64,000 nucleotides of DNA from positions 2,788,148 to 2,852,147 of the forward strand of contig NZ_DS989915.1 in the NCBI RefSeq assembly GCF_000155615.1. Reading direction: 5' to 3'. The DNA comes from Alcanivorax sp. DG881 (GTDB taxonomy: Bacteria; Pseudomonadota; Gammaproteobacteria; Pseudomonadales; Alcanivoracaceae). Of this stretch, positions 29,424 to 37,656 are shown in pieces. Positions within the stretch are counted from its first letter, which is position 1. Each line of letters starts with the position of its first letter. The position numbers were made by a program, and so were the translations under genes. A model generated the notes under the pieces. It saw only the letters and a list, made by a program, of their open reading frames with translations, was not told the DNA's origin and ran no database searches.

Positions 29424-29571
29424 GGGGAATCCTCATTGTTCTGAATTTGCCCCAGTATTGCAGGTGCGGGGGGTGTCACCAAGTGAAGGCGGAGTCTGTT
29501 ATGATTGCGATCACACCGCGAAAACGCTTGGCAGTGCCCCCCTTGCGCTGCTTGAACCTGATGATGAGTCT

Positions 29572-30096
29572 ATGTTCCTTGATGAAATGCCCGGCAAATT
29601 CCGTTATCCGCAGCCGGAAGATGCTGAAGACAAAGCGCTGCTGGCGGATATTCAGCGCAAGGGCTGGCACCACTTCGCTGTGCCCGGTGGCGACGGCCAG
29701 CCCGGCTACACTTTCAGCGTGGGGCATTTTCTCAACCTGAATCACCCGGAACTGATTGTGGTGGGCCTGAAAGATGCCCTGGCCAGCAAGTTGCTGGACA
29801 GCGCGGCCGTGCGGATTCGTGGGCTGAAAAAGCCCTATCAGCCGTACCGCCTGTATAACGATATCGCCGATGGGCTGGAAGTCATGTTTCTGCCGGTGGC
29901 ATTCCCGCATTACAAGGAATACCTGGGCTTTGCCAACTGGTTCTACCAGAGCCTGCCGGCGCCGTACCCGGCGCTGCAGATGGTCTGGCCGGATCCGAAA
30001 GGTGTGTTTCCCTGGCAGCCCGGTTACGACAGCCGTTTTCACCGTGCCCAGCCGCTGTTGGGCAAAGCGCCAGCGTCACCGCTGGGTCAGCGTTAG
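29572..30096 (+). CDS. DUF4262 domain-containing protein
   Basis: 174 aa cytoplasmic protein. The GWHHFAVPGGDGQPGYTFSVG and HPELIVVGL stretches are characteristic of DUF4262, whose function is unknown. ATG at 29572 lacks a good Shine-Dalgarno sequence; upstream in-frame sequence has no ATG for over 100 bases and overlaps the start region of the divergent gene, so the start is tentative. Followed 57 bp later by the DUF2058 gene. Confidence 0.72.
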   Translation: MFLDEMPGKFRYPQPEDAEDKALLADIQRKGWHHFAVPGGDGQPGYTFSVGHFLNLNHPELIVVGLKDALASKLLDSAAVRIRGLKKPYQPYRLYNDIADGLEVMFLPVAFPHYKEYLGFANWFYQSLPAPYPALQMVWPDPKGVFPWQPGYDSRFHRAQPLLGKAPASPLGQR

Positions 30097-30153
30097 CGGT
30101 TTTTTGACAGCCCTTGCCGAGGGCAATCTGTTCATGGAGAAAGAGAGAACATC

Positions 30154-30693
30154 ATGGCGAATTCACTGCAGAAGCAATTGATGAAAGCGGGGCTGGCGGA
30201 CGAGAAAAAAGCCCGCAAGGCCAAGCAGCAGAAACGCGAGGATGTGAACAAGGCCAAGCGCGGCGAGATCGAGCTGGAAGACCCGGCGGATCGGGCCCGT
30301 CGCTTGCGTGAAGAAAAGGCCGAGGCAGACCGTCAGCGCGAAGCCGAGCGCAAGGCCGAGCGGGAAAAGAAAGAAATTGCCGCGCAGATCAAGCAGATGA
30401 TCGAGCAAAGCCGGCTGGACCGGAACAACGGCGAAGTGGCTTTCCAGTTCGTGCAGGACAAGAAGATAAAGAAGGCCTATGTGACCGGCAAACAGCAGAA
30501 GCAGCTGGAGCGAGGGCAGATCGCCATTGTGGCTTTGGGTGATAGCTTCGAGCTGGTGCCAACCGTGGTGGCAGAGAAAATCCGTCAGCGAGATGAGGCT
30601 GCTGTGTTGTTGCTCAACGAGCGTGGCAATGATGCCGTGGACGAGGATGACCCTTACAAGGACTTCCCGATCCCCGATGACCTGATGTGGTAA
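30154..30693 (+). CDS. DUF2058 family protein (YaiL-like)
   Basis: 179 aa. The first ~90 residues are a highly charged Lys/Glu/Arg helix likely to form a coiled coil (EKKARKAKQQKREDVNKAKR), followed by a small globular domain (NGEVAFQFVQDKKIKKAYV) and an acidic tail ending DFPIPDDLMW. These features match DUF2058/YaiL, a nucleoprotein or polysome-associated family of unclear role. GGAGAAAGAGAG lies upstream of the ATG. Confidence 0.82.
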   Translation: MANSLQKQLMKAGLADEKKARKAKQQKREDVNKAKRGEIELEDPADRARRLREEKAEADRQREAERKAEREKKEIAAQIKQMIEQSRLDRNNGEVAFQFVQDKKIKKAYVTGKQQKQLERGQIAIVALGDSFELVPTVVAEKIRQRDEAAVLLLNERGNDAVDEDDPYKDFPIPDDLMW

Positions 30694-30700
30694 AGACAGA

Positions 30701-30734
30701 CGCGCCACGTAGCAGGCACCACGCAACACGCAAG
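30701..30734. repeat. CACGCARCA-type word repeat
   Basis: Contains CACGTAGCAGGCACC followed by ACGCAACACGCAAG. It shares its words with the parE–parC, tonB–phoX and rho–trxA spacers. It starts 7 bp after the DUF2058 stop and ends just before a perfect hairpin. Confidence 0.5.
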
Positions 30735-30738
30735 ATCA

Positions 30739-30770
30739 ACCGTCTTCTCCCGCAAGCGGGAGAAGACGGT
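30739..30770. promoter_or_regulatory. Perfect 15-bp hairpin ahead of the CvfB-like gene
   Basis: ACCGTCTTCTCCCGC (30739–30753), loop AA, GCGGGAGAAGACGGT (30756–30770). No T-run follows, and the hairpin ends 23 bp before the start codon of the S1-domain gene, so it is not a standard terminator. It could be a processing site or a structure in the leader. Confidence 0.6.
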
Positions 30771-30793
30771 CCGCAACCAAACAGGCCCGATCC

Positions 30794-31639
30794 ATGACCG
30801 TATCCCCGAAACTCGGCACCCGCCACTCCCTGGAAATTCTCAAGGTCATTCGTAATGGCTTGCTGCTGGATGGTGGCGAGCTGGGCGAAGTGTTGTTGCC
30901 GTCCCGGGAAGTGGAGGGCCAGACGCTGGGCCCCGGTGACAGTGTCATGGTCACGCTGTACAGCGATGGTGAAGGGCGGCCCATGGCCAGCCTGCGCACC
31001 CCGCGAATACAACTTGGCCAGGTGGCGTTACTGAAAGTGGTTTCCACCAGCAAGGTGGGGGCGTTTGTGGACTGGGGCATGCCCAAGGATTTGCTGCTGC
31101 CGTTCGCTGAACAAAAAGGGCCGGTGCGGGAAGAAAGCTGGGTGCTGGTGATACTGACCACGGACCGGGAAGGGCGGCTGATGGTTAGCGCCCAGCTGGA
31201 CCGGTTCCTGTCCGATACCTGTCAGGCGTATCAGCAGGGTGATGAAGTCTCGCTGGTGGCGGCGCACAGCACCGACCTGGGCTACAAGGTGGTGGTGGAT
31301 GATCATGCCTGGGGCATGATTGCGGCCAGTGAACTGCGTGCGCCATTGCGCCCGGGGCAACGGGTGACCGGCTATGTGCAGCGCTTGCGTGAAGATCAGA
31401 AACTCAGCCTGTCATTGAACGCGCCGGGCGCGGCGAAAAGCGATGGGCTTACGGAGCAGATTCTGGCGGCACTGGAAAAGGCCGGTGGCGAACTGCCACT
31501 GGGGGACAAGAGTTCGCCGGAAGCCATTTTCCAGACTTTCCGTTGCAGCAAGAATGCCTTTAAACAGGCCATTGGCGGGCTCTACAAGGCGCGCCGGATT
31601 GTTATCGAAAAAGAGCGCATTTTTCTGTCTGACGTTTGA
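30794..31639 (+). CDS. CvfB/YitL-like S1 RNA-binding protein
   Basis: 281 aa cytoplasmic protein with the CvfB layout: tandem S1-type OB folds (residues ~1–70, ~70–135 with KVVSTSKVGAFVDWGM, and ~150–215) and a C-terminal winged helix (~220–281, FQTFRCSKNAFKQAIGGLYK). Family members bind RNA and affect virulence-gene expression in Gram-positives; the role in gammaproteobacteria is not settled. The ribosome-binding site is weak (ACAGGCCC). A stable hairpin lies just upstream. Confidence 0.83.
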   Translation: MTVSPKLGTRHSLEILKVIRNGLLLDGGELGEVLLPSREVEGQTLGPGDSVMVTLYSDGEGRPMASLRTPRIQLGQVALLKVVSTSKVGAFVDWGMPKDLLLPFAEQKGPVREESWVLVILTTDREGRLMVSAQLDRFLSDTCQAYQQGDEVSLVAAHSTDLGYKVVVDDHAWGMIAASELRAPLRPGQRVTGYVQRLREDQKLSLSLNAPGAAKSDGLTEQILAALEKAGGELPLGDKSSPEAIFQTFRCSKNAFKQAIGGLYKARRIVIEKERIFLSDV

Positions 31640-31661
31640 TCGTTGCAGGCTCCGTGATTCC

Positions 31662-31695
31662 GTAGGTCGGCTTAGGCGGAGCCGTAAGCCGACAC
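31662..31695 (+). repeat. REP-like hairpin element, copy 2
   Basis: 34 bp, identical to the copy at 28596–28629 except for one base in the loop. It lies 22 bp past the CvfB-like stop and before the convergent TonB receptor stop, and may serve as a transcript-end structure. Confidence 0.75.
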
Positions 31696-31725
31696 CCGCC
31701 TTCGCCTGGGATGGCTAAACCGCGA

Positions 31726-33918
31726 TCAGAACCGGTAGTCCATCTTCAGGCTATACTTGCGGGCATCCCCGTAGTATCCCCCGTTATAGAACCCCAGATT
31801 GTTGTAGTACTTTTCGTCCGTCAGGTTGCTCACGTTAGCGCCCACCGACAGGGCGGGAGTCACCTGGTAGCGAGCCATCAGGTCCACCAGGGTGTAGCTT
31901 TCCTGAACAAACTTGTAGTCGGCGCTGGCCCCGGGGCGAGTCACGAATGCATAGGTCTTGTTCTGCCAGGATACCGCCGTGCCGATAGTCAGGCCGTTCA
32001 GGTCACCGCGAAAGCGGTACTGGGTGGACAGGCGAATCATGTCTTCCGGCGAAGTCGTGTTTAGCTCGTCGCCGTCCGGGTCTTCGGTAATGCGATAGGT
32101 GTAGCCTGCCTGTACCTGCCAGTCAGGCAGGATCTCGCCGGCGGCTTCCAGCTCAAAACCGTTGGTTTCGGCACCATCCACGGCCTGGTAGGCCACGGAG
32201 TTGGGTGGCCCGCCTGGAATGGGTTGGCCGGTGGACTCGGCCAGGTTGTCCTGATTGATACGGAACACCGCGACAGTGGTGTTCAGGCGCCCCTCATTGA
32301 ACTCACTCTTCAGGCCGGCTTCATAGCTGTTACCTTCTTCCGGGTCGAGAATCTGGTTGTTGGTGTCGCGTACGGTCTGCGGCTGAAAGATGCTGGTGTA
32401 GCTGGCGTACACGGAGTGGTGATCGGTCAGGTCATAGACCAGCCCCAGGTAGGGGACAACCTCACCGTTTTCCTGGTATTGCTCATCCAGGGGGCCTTGC
32501 CAGTTCACGCCCTGGGTGTCGGTTTCCCAGTCCACCACCTGGCCACCGGCAATGACGGCAAGGCGATCGGTGGGTTTGAAACGGGCGGTGGCATACAGGC
32601 TGGTCTGTTTGGTGTGTTGCTCTTCTACCGTATTGGGTGCGGCCCAGACCGGTTTGGGAATATCGCCATCCCAGCTGAGCAGGTCCGGTATCACGTTATT
32701 GAAATTAACCGGCGACTGGCCGGTGTAATCCCGTTCGGCATCGGAGTAGCTGGCGCCCACCACCAATTCATGTTGGCGGCCGAAGAGGGCGAAGGGCCCG
32801 TTGGCGTAGAGATCGAACGTATCCTGGGTCTTGTCCTCCACAAAGCGTCCGGACCATAGCGTCTTGCCGCTGCCATCGCGGTTCAGCTGGCCACCACCGG
32901 CGGAGGCCAGCTGGGCGTCATAGTTGTTCTGCTGGTTGGTATAGGCAAACTTGCTGTACCAGCCGTTTTCGAACTGATGCTCCAGGTTCACAAAGACGGT
33001 TTGTGAATCCTGGGCCCAGCTGCTCCAGTCGGTGGCCGGATTCAGGTCCCGGTCCAGATCGGCAAGGCCGCCGTCGCTGTAGAACAGGGGGATGCCGCCC
33101 CAGGTAGACCCCATGGGATCATAGTCCATGTAGTCCATGCCCACGGTAAGCAGAGTGTTGTCGAACAGGTCCGCTTCGATCACGCCGTAGAACACCTGCT
33201 TTTCGTTTTCGTAGTGATCCAGGAAAGACTCGCCCTGTTCGTAGGCGCTGACAAAGCGGCCGCGCACCCGGCCATTCTTGGACAGTGACCCGCTGGCATC
33301 GAACTCGCCGCGGTAACCGTCCCAGCTGTTCAGCTCCGCGCCCACCTGGCCGGTGAAATCACGGGTGGGTTTCTTGCGTACCAGGTTTACCGTGGCGGAC
33401 GGGTTGCCAATGCCGTTGAGCAGGCCACTGGCCCCGCGCAAGACTTCAATGCGGTCGTAGATGAAGGTGTCGGACAGGGCCGCTTGTTTGCCCAGGGTGT
33501 CGATCCGTGTGGACGGCATGCCGTCGTATAGAAAGTTGGTAATTTCAAAGCCGCGGGCAAACAGCTGCTGGCGTTCGGTGTCCTGGGTTTTCACGGTGAC
33601 GCCCGGCGTGCGCTGCATGACTTCCGCTACGCTGTCGAGGTTGAAGTCGTCCATCTGCTGGCGAGTAATCACGGAAACAGACTGCGGCGTTTCGCGGGGC
33701 GATAGCACCATGCGGGTCGCAGTATCCGTGGCGGTGGTGCCGTATCGCTCGGTGCTTTCTGTGGTCATACTGGCATCGTGTTCATCCACGCTGCTGGCGG
33801 TGACATCAATATTGCCCAGCGTATGCGCATCGCTGTTGCTGGTGGTGGTTTCGGAATAGGCCGCGCCGGCTGCCAGCATGAGGCTGGTGGTCAGAACGGA
33901 AAAACGGAAATAAGACAT
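31726..33918 (-). CDS. TonB-dependent siderophore receptor
   Basis: 730 aa outer-membrane receptor. Signal peptide 1–22 (LMLAAGAAYS|ET), plug domain with ETPQSVSVITRQQMDDFNL and TPGVTVKTQD typical of the FpvA/FhuE siderophore class, and a 22-strand barrel ending MDYRF with the terminal Phe. Start at 33918 (MSYFRFS); the preceding GGGGGAACC is the ribosome-binding site. A Fur box lies about 110 bp upstream. The plug is of the hydroxamate/pyoverdine type, but the actual ligand is not known. Confidence 0.9.
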   Translation of the reverse strand: MSYFRFSVLTTSLMLAAGAAYSETTTSNSDAHTLGNIDVTASSVDEHDASMTTESTERYGTTATDTATRMVLSPRETPQSVSVITRQQMDDFNLDSVAEVMQRTPGVTVKTQDTERQQLFARGFEITNFLYDGMPSTRIDTLGKQAALSDTFIYDRIEVLRGASGLLNGIGNPSATVNLVRKKPTRDFTGQVGAELNSWDGYRGEFDASGSLSKNGRVRGRFVSAYEQGESFLDHYENEKQVFYGVIEADLFDNTLLTVGMDYMDYDPMGSTWGGIPLFYSDGGLADLDRDLNPATDWSSWAQDSQTVFVNLEHQFENGWYSKFAYTNQQNNYDAQLASAGGGQLNRDGSGKTLWSGRFVEDKTQDTFDLYANGPFALFGRQHELVVGASYSDAERDYTGQSPVNFNNVIPDLLSWDGDIPKPVWAAPNTVEEQHTKQTSLYATARFKPTDRLAVIAGGQVVDWETDTQGVNWQGPLDEQYQENGEVVPYLGLVYDLTDHHSVYASYTSIFQPQTVRDTNNQILDPEEGNSYEAGLKSEFNEGRLNTTVAVFRINQDNLAESTGQPIPGGPPNSVAYQAVDGAETNGFELEAAGEILPDWQVQAGYTYRITEDPDGDELNTTSPEDMIRLSTQYRFRGDLNGLTIGTAVSWQNKTYAFVTRPGASADYKFVQESYTLVDLMARYQVTPALSVGANVSNLTDEKYYNNLGFYNGGYYGDARKYSLKMDYRF

Positions 33919-34024
33919 GGTTCCCCCGGTAACAATAAAATGCAGTAACGACGCTCGCGGTTTTGCGTGCATCGAGGCATGTGATGGCTGGGGGAAACCT
34001 GGCGAGAATCACAGGCTTGCGGAT

Positions 34025-34043
34025 GATAATGATTTTCATTTGT
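34025..34043. promoter_or_regulatory. Fur box
   Basis: GATAATGATTTTCATTTGT matches 14 of 19 positions of the Fur consensus, with the first nine all matching. It lies between the divergent siderophore receptor and the TRIC-family gene, so iron repression of the receptor is likely and of the other gene possible. Confidence 0.65.
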
Positions 34044-34089
34044 AATTCAAGGCGACAACAGGGCGAACGGTGAAACAGGGGCAAGAGAT

Positions 34090-34704
34090 ATGCTTTTGAC
34101 GTTGTATCTGATCGGCATCACGGCGGAAGCCATGACCGGCGCGCTGGCCGCAGGGCGGTTGCGCATGGACCTGTTCGGCGTGGTCATGGTGGCCTGTGTG
34201 ACGGCTATGGGTGGCGGCTCCATGCGTGATGTGCTGCTCGGGCACTATCCGCTGGTCTGGGTCGTGCACCCGGAATATCTGGGCCTGACGGCGGTAGCGG
34301 CACTGGTAACCACTTGGGTGGCACCGCTGATGCAGCGCCTGCGTATGTTGTTTCTGGTGCTGGATGCGCTTGGGCTGATGGTGTTCACGGTGATCGGAGT
34401 GAAGGTGGCTCAGGGCATGGAGCTGGGGGCGCCGGTAGCCGTGTTGGCCGGTTTGATCACCGGTATTTTTGGTGGAGTGATTCGTGACCTGCTTTGTAAT
34501 CGTATGCCGTTGGTCTTTCAGAAGGAGCTGTATGCGGTGATTTCACTGGGGGCGGCCTGCCTGTATTTGTTGCTGCAATTGACCCCATTGGGGGAGACAG
34601 TCATCACCCTGGTAACGCTGGCTAGCGGCTTTCTGGTGCGCATGCTGGCGATTCGTTATGAGTGGCATCTGCCCCGTTTCAAGTACAACGTGCCGGAGCA
34701 GTAG
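34090..34704 (+). CDS. TRIC-channel / UPF0126 family membrane protein
   Basis: 204 aa inner-membrane protein with seven hydrophobic segments in two homologous halves, each with a glycine-rich motif: AMGGGSMRDVLLG in the first and GIFGGVIRDLLCN in the second. These are the hallmarks of the YadS/YicG (UPF0126) family, related to trimeric intracellular cation channels; some members act as glycine transporters. It starts 47 bp from the Fur box and is divergent from the siderophore receptor, so a link to iron is possible but unproven. Confidence 0.88.
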   Translation: MLLTLYLIGITAEAMTGALAAGRLRMDLFGVVMVACVTAMGGGSMRDVLLGHYPLVWVVHPEYLGLTAVAALVTTWVAPLMQRLRMLFLVLDALGLMVFTVIGVKVAQGMELGAPVAVLAGLITGIFGGVIRDLLCNRMPLVFQKELYAVISLGAACLYLLLQLTPLGETVITLVTLASGFLVRMLAIRYEWHLPRFKYNVPEQ

Positions 34705-34728
34705 CCCCTGCCGGTATGAGTCGCGGTT

Positions 34729-35004
34729 TCAGTGCCAGCGCAAGGTCACCGGTTCGCGGGTGGTGAAGCGGGCCAGGTGGCTGTCGATAATCTCGCGCAG
34801 GCGCTCCAGATCATTGCTGCCGGCCTGGCAGTGCAGATGCAAGGCCTGTTCGTCCGCGCTCAGCTCGCAGGTGCCGAACGGAAAACGGATGACCCCGTTG
34901 TGGTCGTCGAACTGTGTTTCCAGCTTGTGGCTGAAATGGCGGCAGAGTTTTTTCAGATACAGGGAAGCCTGGCCGGTGGCGGCGAATCCGTGGGCATGTT
35001 CCAT
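34729..35004 (-). CDS. DUF2218 domain-containing protein
   Basis: 91 aa cytoplasmic protein matching DUF2218: histidine-rich N terminus (EHAHGFAATGQASLYLKKLC), central FPFGTCELSADEQALHLHC and C-terminal helix DLERLREIIDSHLARF. Family members are small and often lie beside siderophore or iron genes; function unknown. Its start is 21 bp from a palindromic operator shared with the divergent MarR gene, and it is therefore a likely target of that regulator. Confidence 0.83.
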   Translation of the reverse strand: MEHAHGFAATGQASLYLKKLCRHFSHKLETQFDDHNGVIRFPFGTCELSADEQALHLHCQAGSNDLERLREIIDSHLARFTTREPVTLRWH

Positions 35005-35025
35005 GGTAGTAAATCCTGTGTATCA

Positions 35026-35073
35026 AGTTGATAATATCAACTATATTCCGCCTTAAAGTTGACTGTGTCAACT
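35026..35073. promoter_or_regulatory. Twin palindromic operators for the MarR regulator
   Basis: AGTTGATAATATCAACT (35026–35042) and AGTTGACTGTGTCAACT (35057–35073) each have perfect 7-bp arms and a 3-bp spacer. Their centres are 31 bp apart, three helical turns. They lie between the divergent DUF2218 and MarR starts, so binding would control both genes. Consensus AGTTGAYNNNRTCAACT. Confidence 0.72.
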
Positions 35074-35096
35074 ACTTTAACCGTTACGAGAATGCC

Positions 35097-35528
35097 ATGC
35101 CTGATGATATTACCGCGCCCCTTGGCCGGGCTTTCACCGCCACATTGAACCGGCTGCGTGGGGCCATGCGTGAACCGCTGTCCACGCTACCGGTGTCGCT
35201 GGGTCCACCGGATATTGGCCTGCTGCAGTTTCTGCTGAATACGCCGGGCGCCACGCCCCAGTGCCTGGCGCGCCACCAGGCCCGTGACAAGGCGCAGCTC
35301 ACCCGCAAGATCAAGGCACTGGAAGCGCAGGGGCTGATACGCCGGGAAGCCGACCCGGATGATGGCCGCAAGGTGCGCCTTTTCCTCAGCGAGCAGGGGC
35401 AGGCCATGGCGGATGCCGCTGAGCAGATTCGCCGGGCGGCGTTTGCCGAGCTTCTGCAAGGCTTGAGCCGCAGTGAGCAAGAGCAGTTGCTCGGGTTATT
35501 GCAGAAATGTCAGCAGCCGCTTGAATGA
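35097..35528 (+). CDS. MarR family transcriptional regulator
   Basis: 143 aa with a winged helix-turn-helix: TPQCLARHQARDKAQLTRKIKALEAQ is the recognition region and DPDDGRKVRLFLSEQG the wing, followed by a dimerisation helix. The start at 35097 (MPDDITAP) is preferred; a reading from 35028 would include the operator palindromes. Divergent from the DUF2218 gene with twin palindromes between them, so autoregulation is likely. Confidence 0.87.
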   Translation: MPDDITAPLGRAFTATLNRLRGAMREPLSTLPVSLGPPDIGLLQFLLNTPGATPQCLARHQARDKAQLTRKIKALEAQGLIRREADPDDGRKVRLFLSEQGQAMADAAEQIRRAAFAELLQGLSRSEQEQLLGLLQKCQQPLE

Positions 35529-35640
35529 CCCCCTGCGCAAAGCGTGCACAAAGTGATGGCCGTCGTCTTTTTGCATGGGTAAGGTTTGCCATACTGTTCC
35601 CCTCTGAACAGGGATGATTGACGATAACCAAGGAGCAACT

Positions 35641-36213
35641 ATGAACGCTTTTCGTTTTGGCTTGATGGGCGCCTCTCTGTGCCTGGTCCTGAGTGCGCCG
35701 GCCCAGGCCTTTGATCTGAAGTCCATGACCGACTCGGCCAACAAGGCCGTGAATGACGCGTCCGACAAGGCCAATGCCAGCGTGAATGAGGCTAACGACG
35801 CCGCTACCGGTGCCATGGACAGTGCCAACAGCAAACTGGCGGTGACCGGTGAAGCCAAGGCATTGGTGGATTCCCTGTCCACCGATCTGGGTGTGACTCA
35901 GCAGCAGGCGGCAGGCGGTGCCGGGGCCTTGTTGGCCATGGCCCAGAACAACCTGTCGGGTGATCAGTTCAGCGGCATCATGAACAAGGTGCCGGGGCTG
36001 GATTCCCTGCTGGGTGGCGGTGGTGGCATGGCCTCCTCCATGCTGGGTAACATTTCTTCTTTGCAGGGTGTCTCCAAAGCCTTCAGTGCACTGGGCCTGA
36101 GCCCGGAGATGATCTCCCAGTTTGCGCCGAAGATTCTCGGCTTCCTGGGCGGTGAAGGCGTTGGCGCGACCGCACTGAACAGCCTGAAGGGCCTGTGGGG
36201 CGTAGCGGGTTAA
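35641..36213 (+). CDS. DUF2780 family exported protein
   Basis: 190 aa with a Sec signal peptide (1–23, LVLSAPAQA|FD), then an Ala/Asn/Asp-rich helix (residues ~25–65) and a DUF2780 domain with GVTQQQAAGGAGALLAMAQ and FLGGEGVGATALNSLKGLW. Related Vibrio proteins are called VcgC/VcgE; function unknown. AAGGAGCAACT precedes the ATG. A short hairpin (36225–36242) follows the stop, then a MITE-like element. Confidence 0.82.
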   Translation: MNAFRFGLMGASLCLVLSAPAQAFDLKSMTDSANKAVNDASDKANASVNEANDAATGAMDSANSKLAVTGEAKALVDSLSTDLGVTQQQAAGGAGALLAMAQNNLSGDQFSGIMNKVPGLDSLLGGGGGMASSMLGNISSLQGVSKAFSALGLSPEMISQFAPKILGFLGGEGVGATALNSLKGLWGVAG

Positions 36214-36224
36214 TGCCGTATTGA

Positions 36225-36242
36225 CGGCCTGTTGGCAGGCCG
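36225..36242 (+). terminator. Hairpin after the DUF2780 gene
   Basis: CGGCCTG (36225–36231), loop TTGG, CAGGCCG (36236–36242). No T-run, so termination would be weak. The MITE-like element begins 30 bp further on. Confidence 0.4.
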
Positions 36243-36271
36243 GAGGCGATACTGCCGTCCTGCCTGTCCAT

Positions 36272-36604
36272 CTAGGGCCTGTTAACACTGCCGAGATGAC
36301 ACCTGTTGAGCCCCAAAAGCCGTCAATCTAGGCATGAGGAGTGAAGTTTGGTGGCTCCAAATGAGTGACGAATAACGACGAGTGGCGGCTTTGACTCCGC
36401 GCAAGCGCTCCGCCCTTCGGGCCAGCCTTCGGCTGTTCACTGCGCAGGCTTGTGTGGGGCTCAACCCGAAGGGCTGGTCCCTTTTCCCGCCCAGCAGTGC
36501 CATCCGCTGTTTATGTAGAATGACTACACGGCACACCGGCTGACACCACTGGACGAAAAAATGCATCCAGCAGGCGTTACCTCGGTAGTGTTAACAGGCC
36601 CTAG
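36272..36604. mobile_element. MITE-like element with 20-bp terminal inverted repeats
   Basis: Terminal repeats GGCCTGTTAACACTGCCGAG (36276–36295) and its inverted mate (36581–36600) match at 19 of 20 positions. CTAG flanks both ends (36272–36275 and 36601–36604), consistent with a 4-bp target duplication. The 325-bp interior has no intact transposase; a 94-codon minus-strand reading frame inside has no recognisable domain. It ends 8 bp before the next start codon. Confidence 0.75.
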
Positions 36605-36612
36605 AGTAATTC

Positions 36613-37656
36613 ATGGATTCATTGTCACAGGCCGTATTGGGTGCCTCCGTCGGGGGCGCCGTTCTCGCCCGCCCGCTGGGCCGCCGGGCCCTGCTCGGGG
36701 GTGCTTTGTTGGGCACCTTGCCTGATCTGGATGTTCTGATTGATTACGGCGATGCGGTGGCCAATTTCACCGAGCATCGCGGCTTCAGCCATTCCCTGCT
36801 GGTGTTGTTGCCGGTATCGCTGCTGCTGGCCTGGCTGCTGCAACGCTGGCGACCGGCCATCAGCCTGTGGCGCTGGTGGGCCTTCACCGGTCTGTGCCTG
36901 CTCACACACCCGTTACTGGATGCCTTTACCACCTACGGTACGCGCTTGTTCTGGCCTCTGGGTGATCCGGTGGCGATCAGCAGTGTCTTCATCATTGATC
37001 CGCTTTATACCCTCCCCCTGTTGGTTGCCGTGATAGTGGCTCTGGCACGACCGCCGGCAATGACGGCACTGGCCACCGGGCTGACGCTGTCCTCCCTGTA
37101 TCTGTTCTGGAGCCTGGTGGCCCAGCAATGGATGACACAGCGGGTGATGCCGACGCTGGCGCAACGGGGCTTGAGTGAGGCGCCACGTCTGGTGCAGCCC
37201 ATGCCGTTTTCCACCCTGCTGTGGCGGGTGACGGTGCTGGGGGAGCAGCAGAGACTCGAAATTGTCACCGGTGTGCTGGATAACGGCGATGCCCTGACAG
37301 TGGAAACCTTTCCTCGTTCGCCGCAGGACTATGCCGAGGCCATGCAGGTGCCAGCGGGTCGCAAGCTGGCCTGGTTTACCCGGGGTTTCATGGATGTGGA
37401 AGCCGGGCCTGACCAGTTGTTGGCCACGGATATTCGCTTGGGGGTGCCGGGGCTGCATCCTTTCCAGTTTGTGCTGGCGGAACAGGAAGATGGTGCCTGG
37501 AAGGCACTGCCCAGCCATAAGCTGCCGCGGCCCATGGCTAACCCGCAGGCCTGGCCGGCGCTGCTGGACCGGACCCTGGCCCGCCAACCGATCCTCTGCC
37601 TGACCACCCTGGAAGCCTTGCCGGCGGGTAGCCCCTGTCCATCGGTGATGCCCTAG
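36613..37656 (+). CDS. DUF457 / YbcI-like membrane-bound metal-dependent hydrolase
   Basis: 347 aa inner-membrane protein. Metal-ligand motifs of the LexA-binding/DUF457 family are visible: N-terminal MDSLSQAVLGASVG, GTLPDLDVL, the HRGFSHSLL motif, and THPLLDAFTTYGTRLFWPL. Four to five hydrophobic segments, then a C-terminal soluble part of about 150 residues. The MITE-like element ends only 8 bp before the ATG, so the present ribosome-binding site (CTAGAGTAATT) is poor and the native promoter may be displaced. The stop codon lies in the first bases of an 88-bp inverted-repeat element. Confidence 0.82.
   Translation: MDSLSQAVLGASVGGAVLARPLGRRALLGGALLGTLPDLDVLIDYGDAVANFTEHRGFSHSLLVLLPVSLLLAWLLQRWRPAISLWRWWAFTGLCLLTHPLLDAFTTYGTRLFWPLGDPVAISSVFIIDPLYTLPLLVAVIVALARPPAMTALATGLTLSSLYLFWSLVAQQWMTQRVMPTLAQRGLSEAPRLVQPMPFSTLLWRVTVLGEQQRLEIVTGVLDNGDALTVETFPRSPQDYAEAMQVPAGRKLAWFTRGFMDVEAGPDQLLATDIRLGVPGLHPFQFVLAEQEDGAWKALPSHKLPRPMANPQAWPALLDRTLARQPILCLTTLEALPAGSPCPSVMP

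Noticed and set aside
36282-36566. 94-codon minus-strand frame inside the MITE-like element
   Set aside because: Considered as a transposase remnant, but no DDE motif or transposase-like stretch could be recognised.
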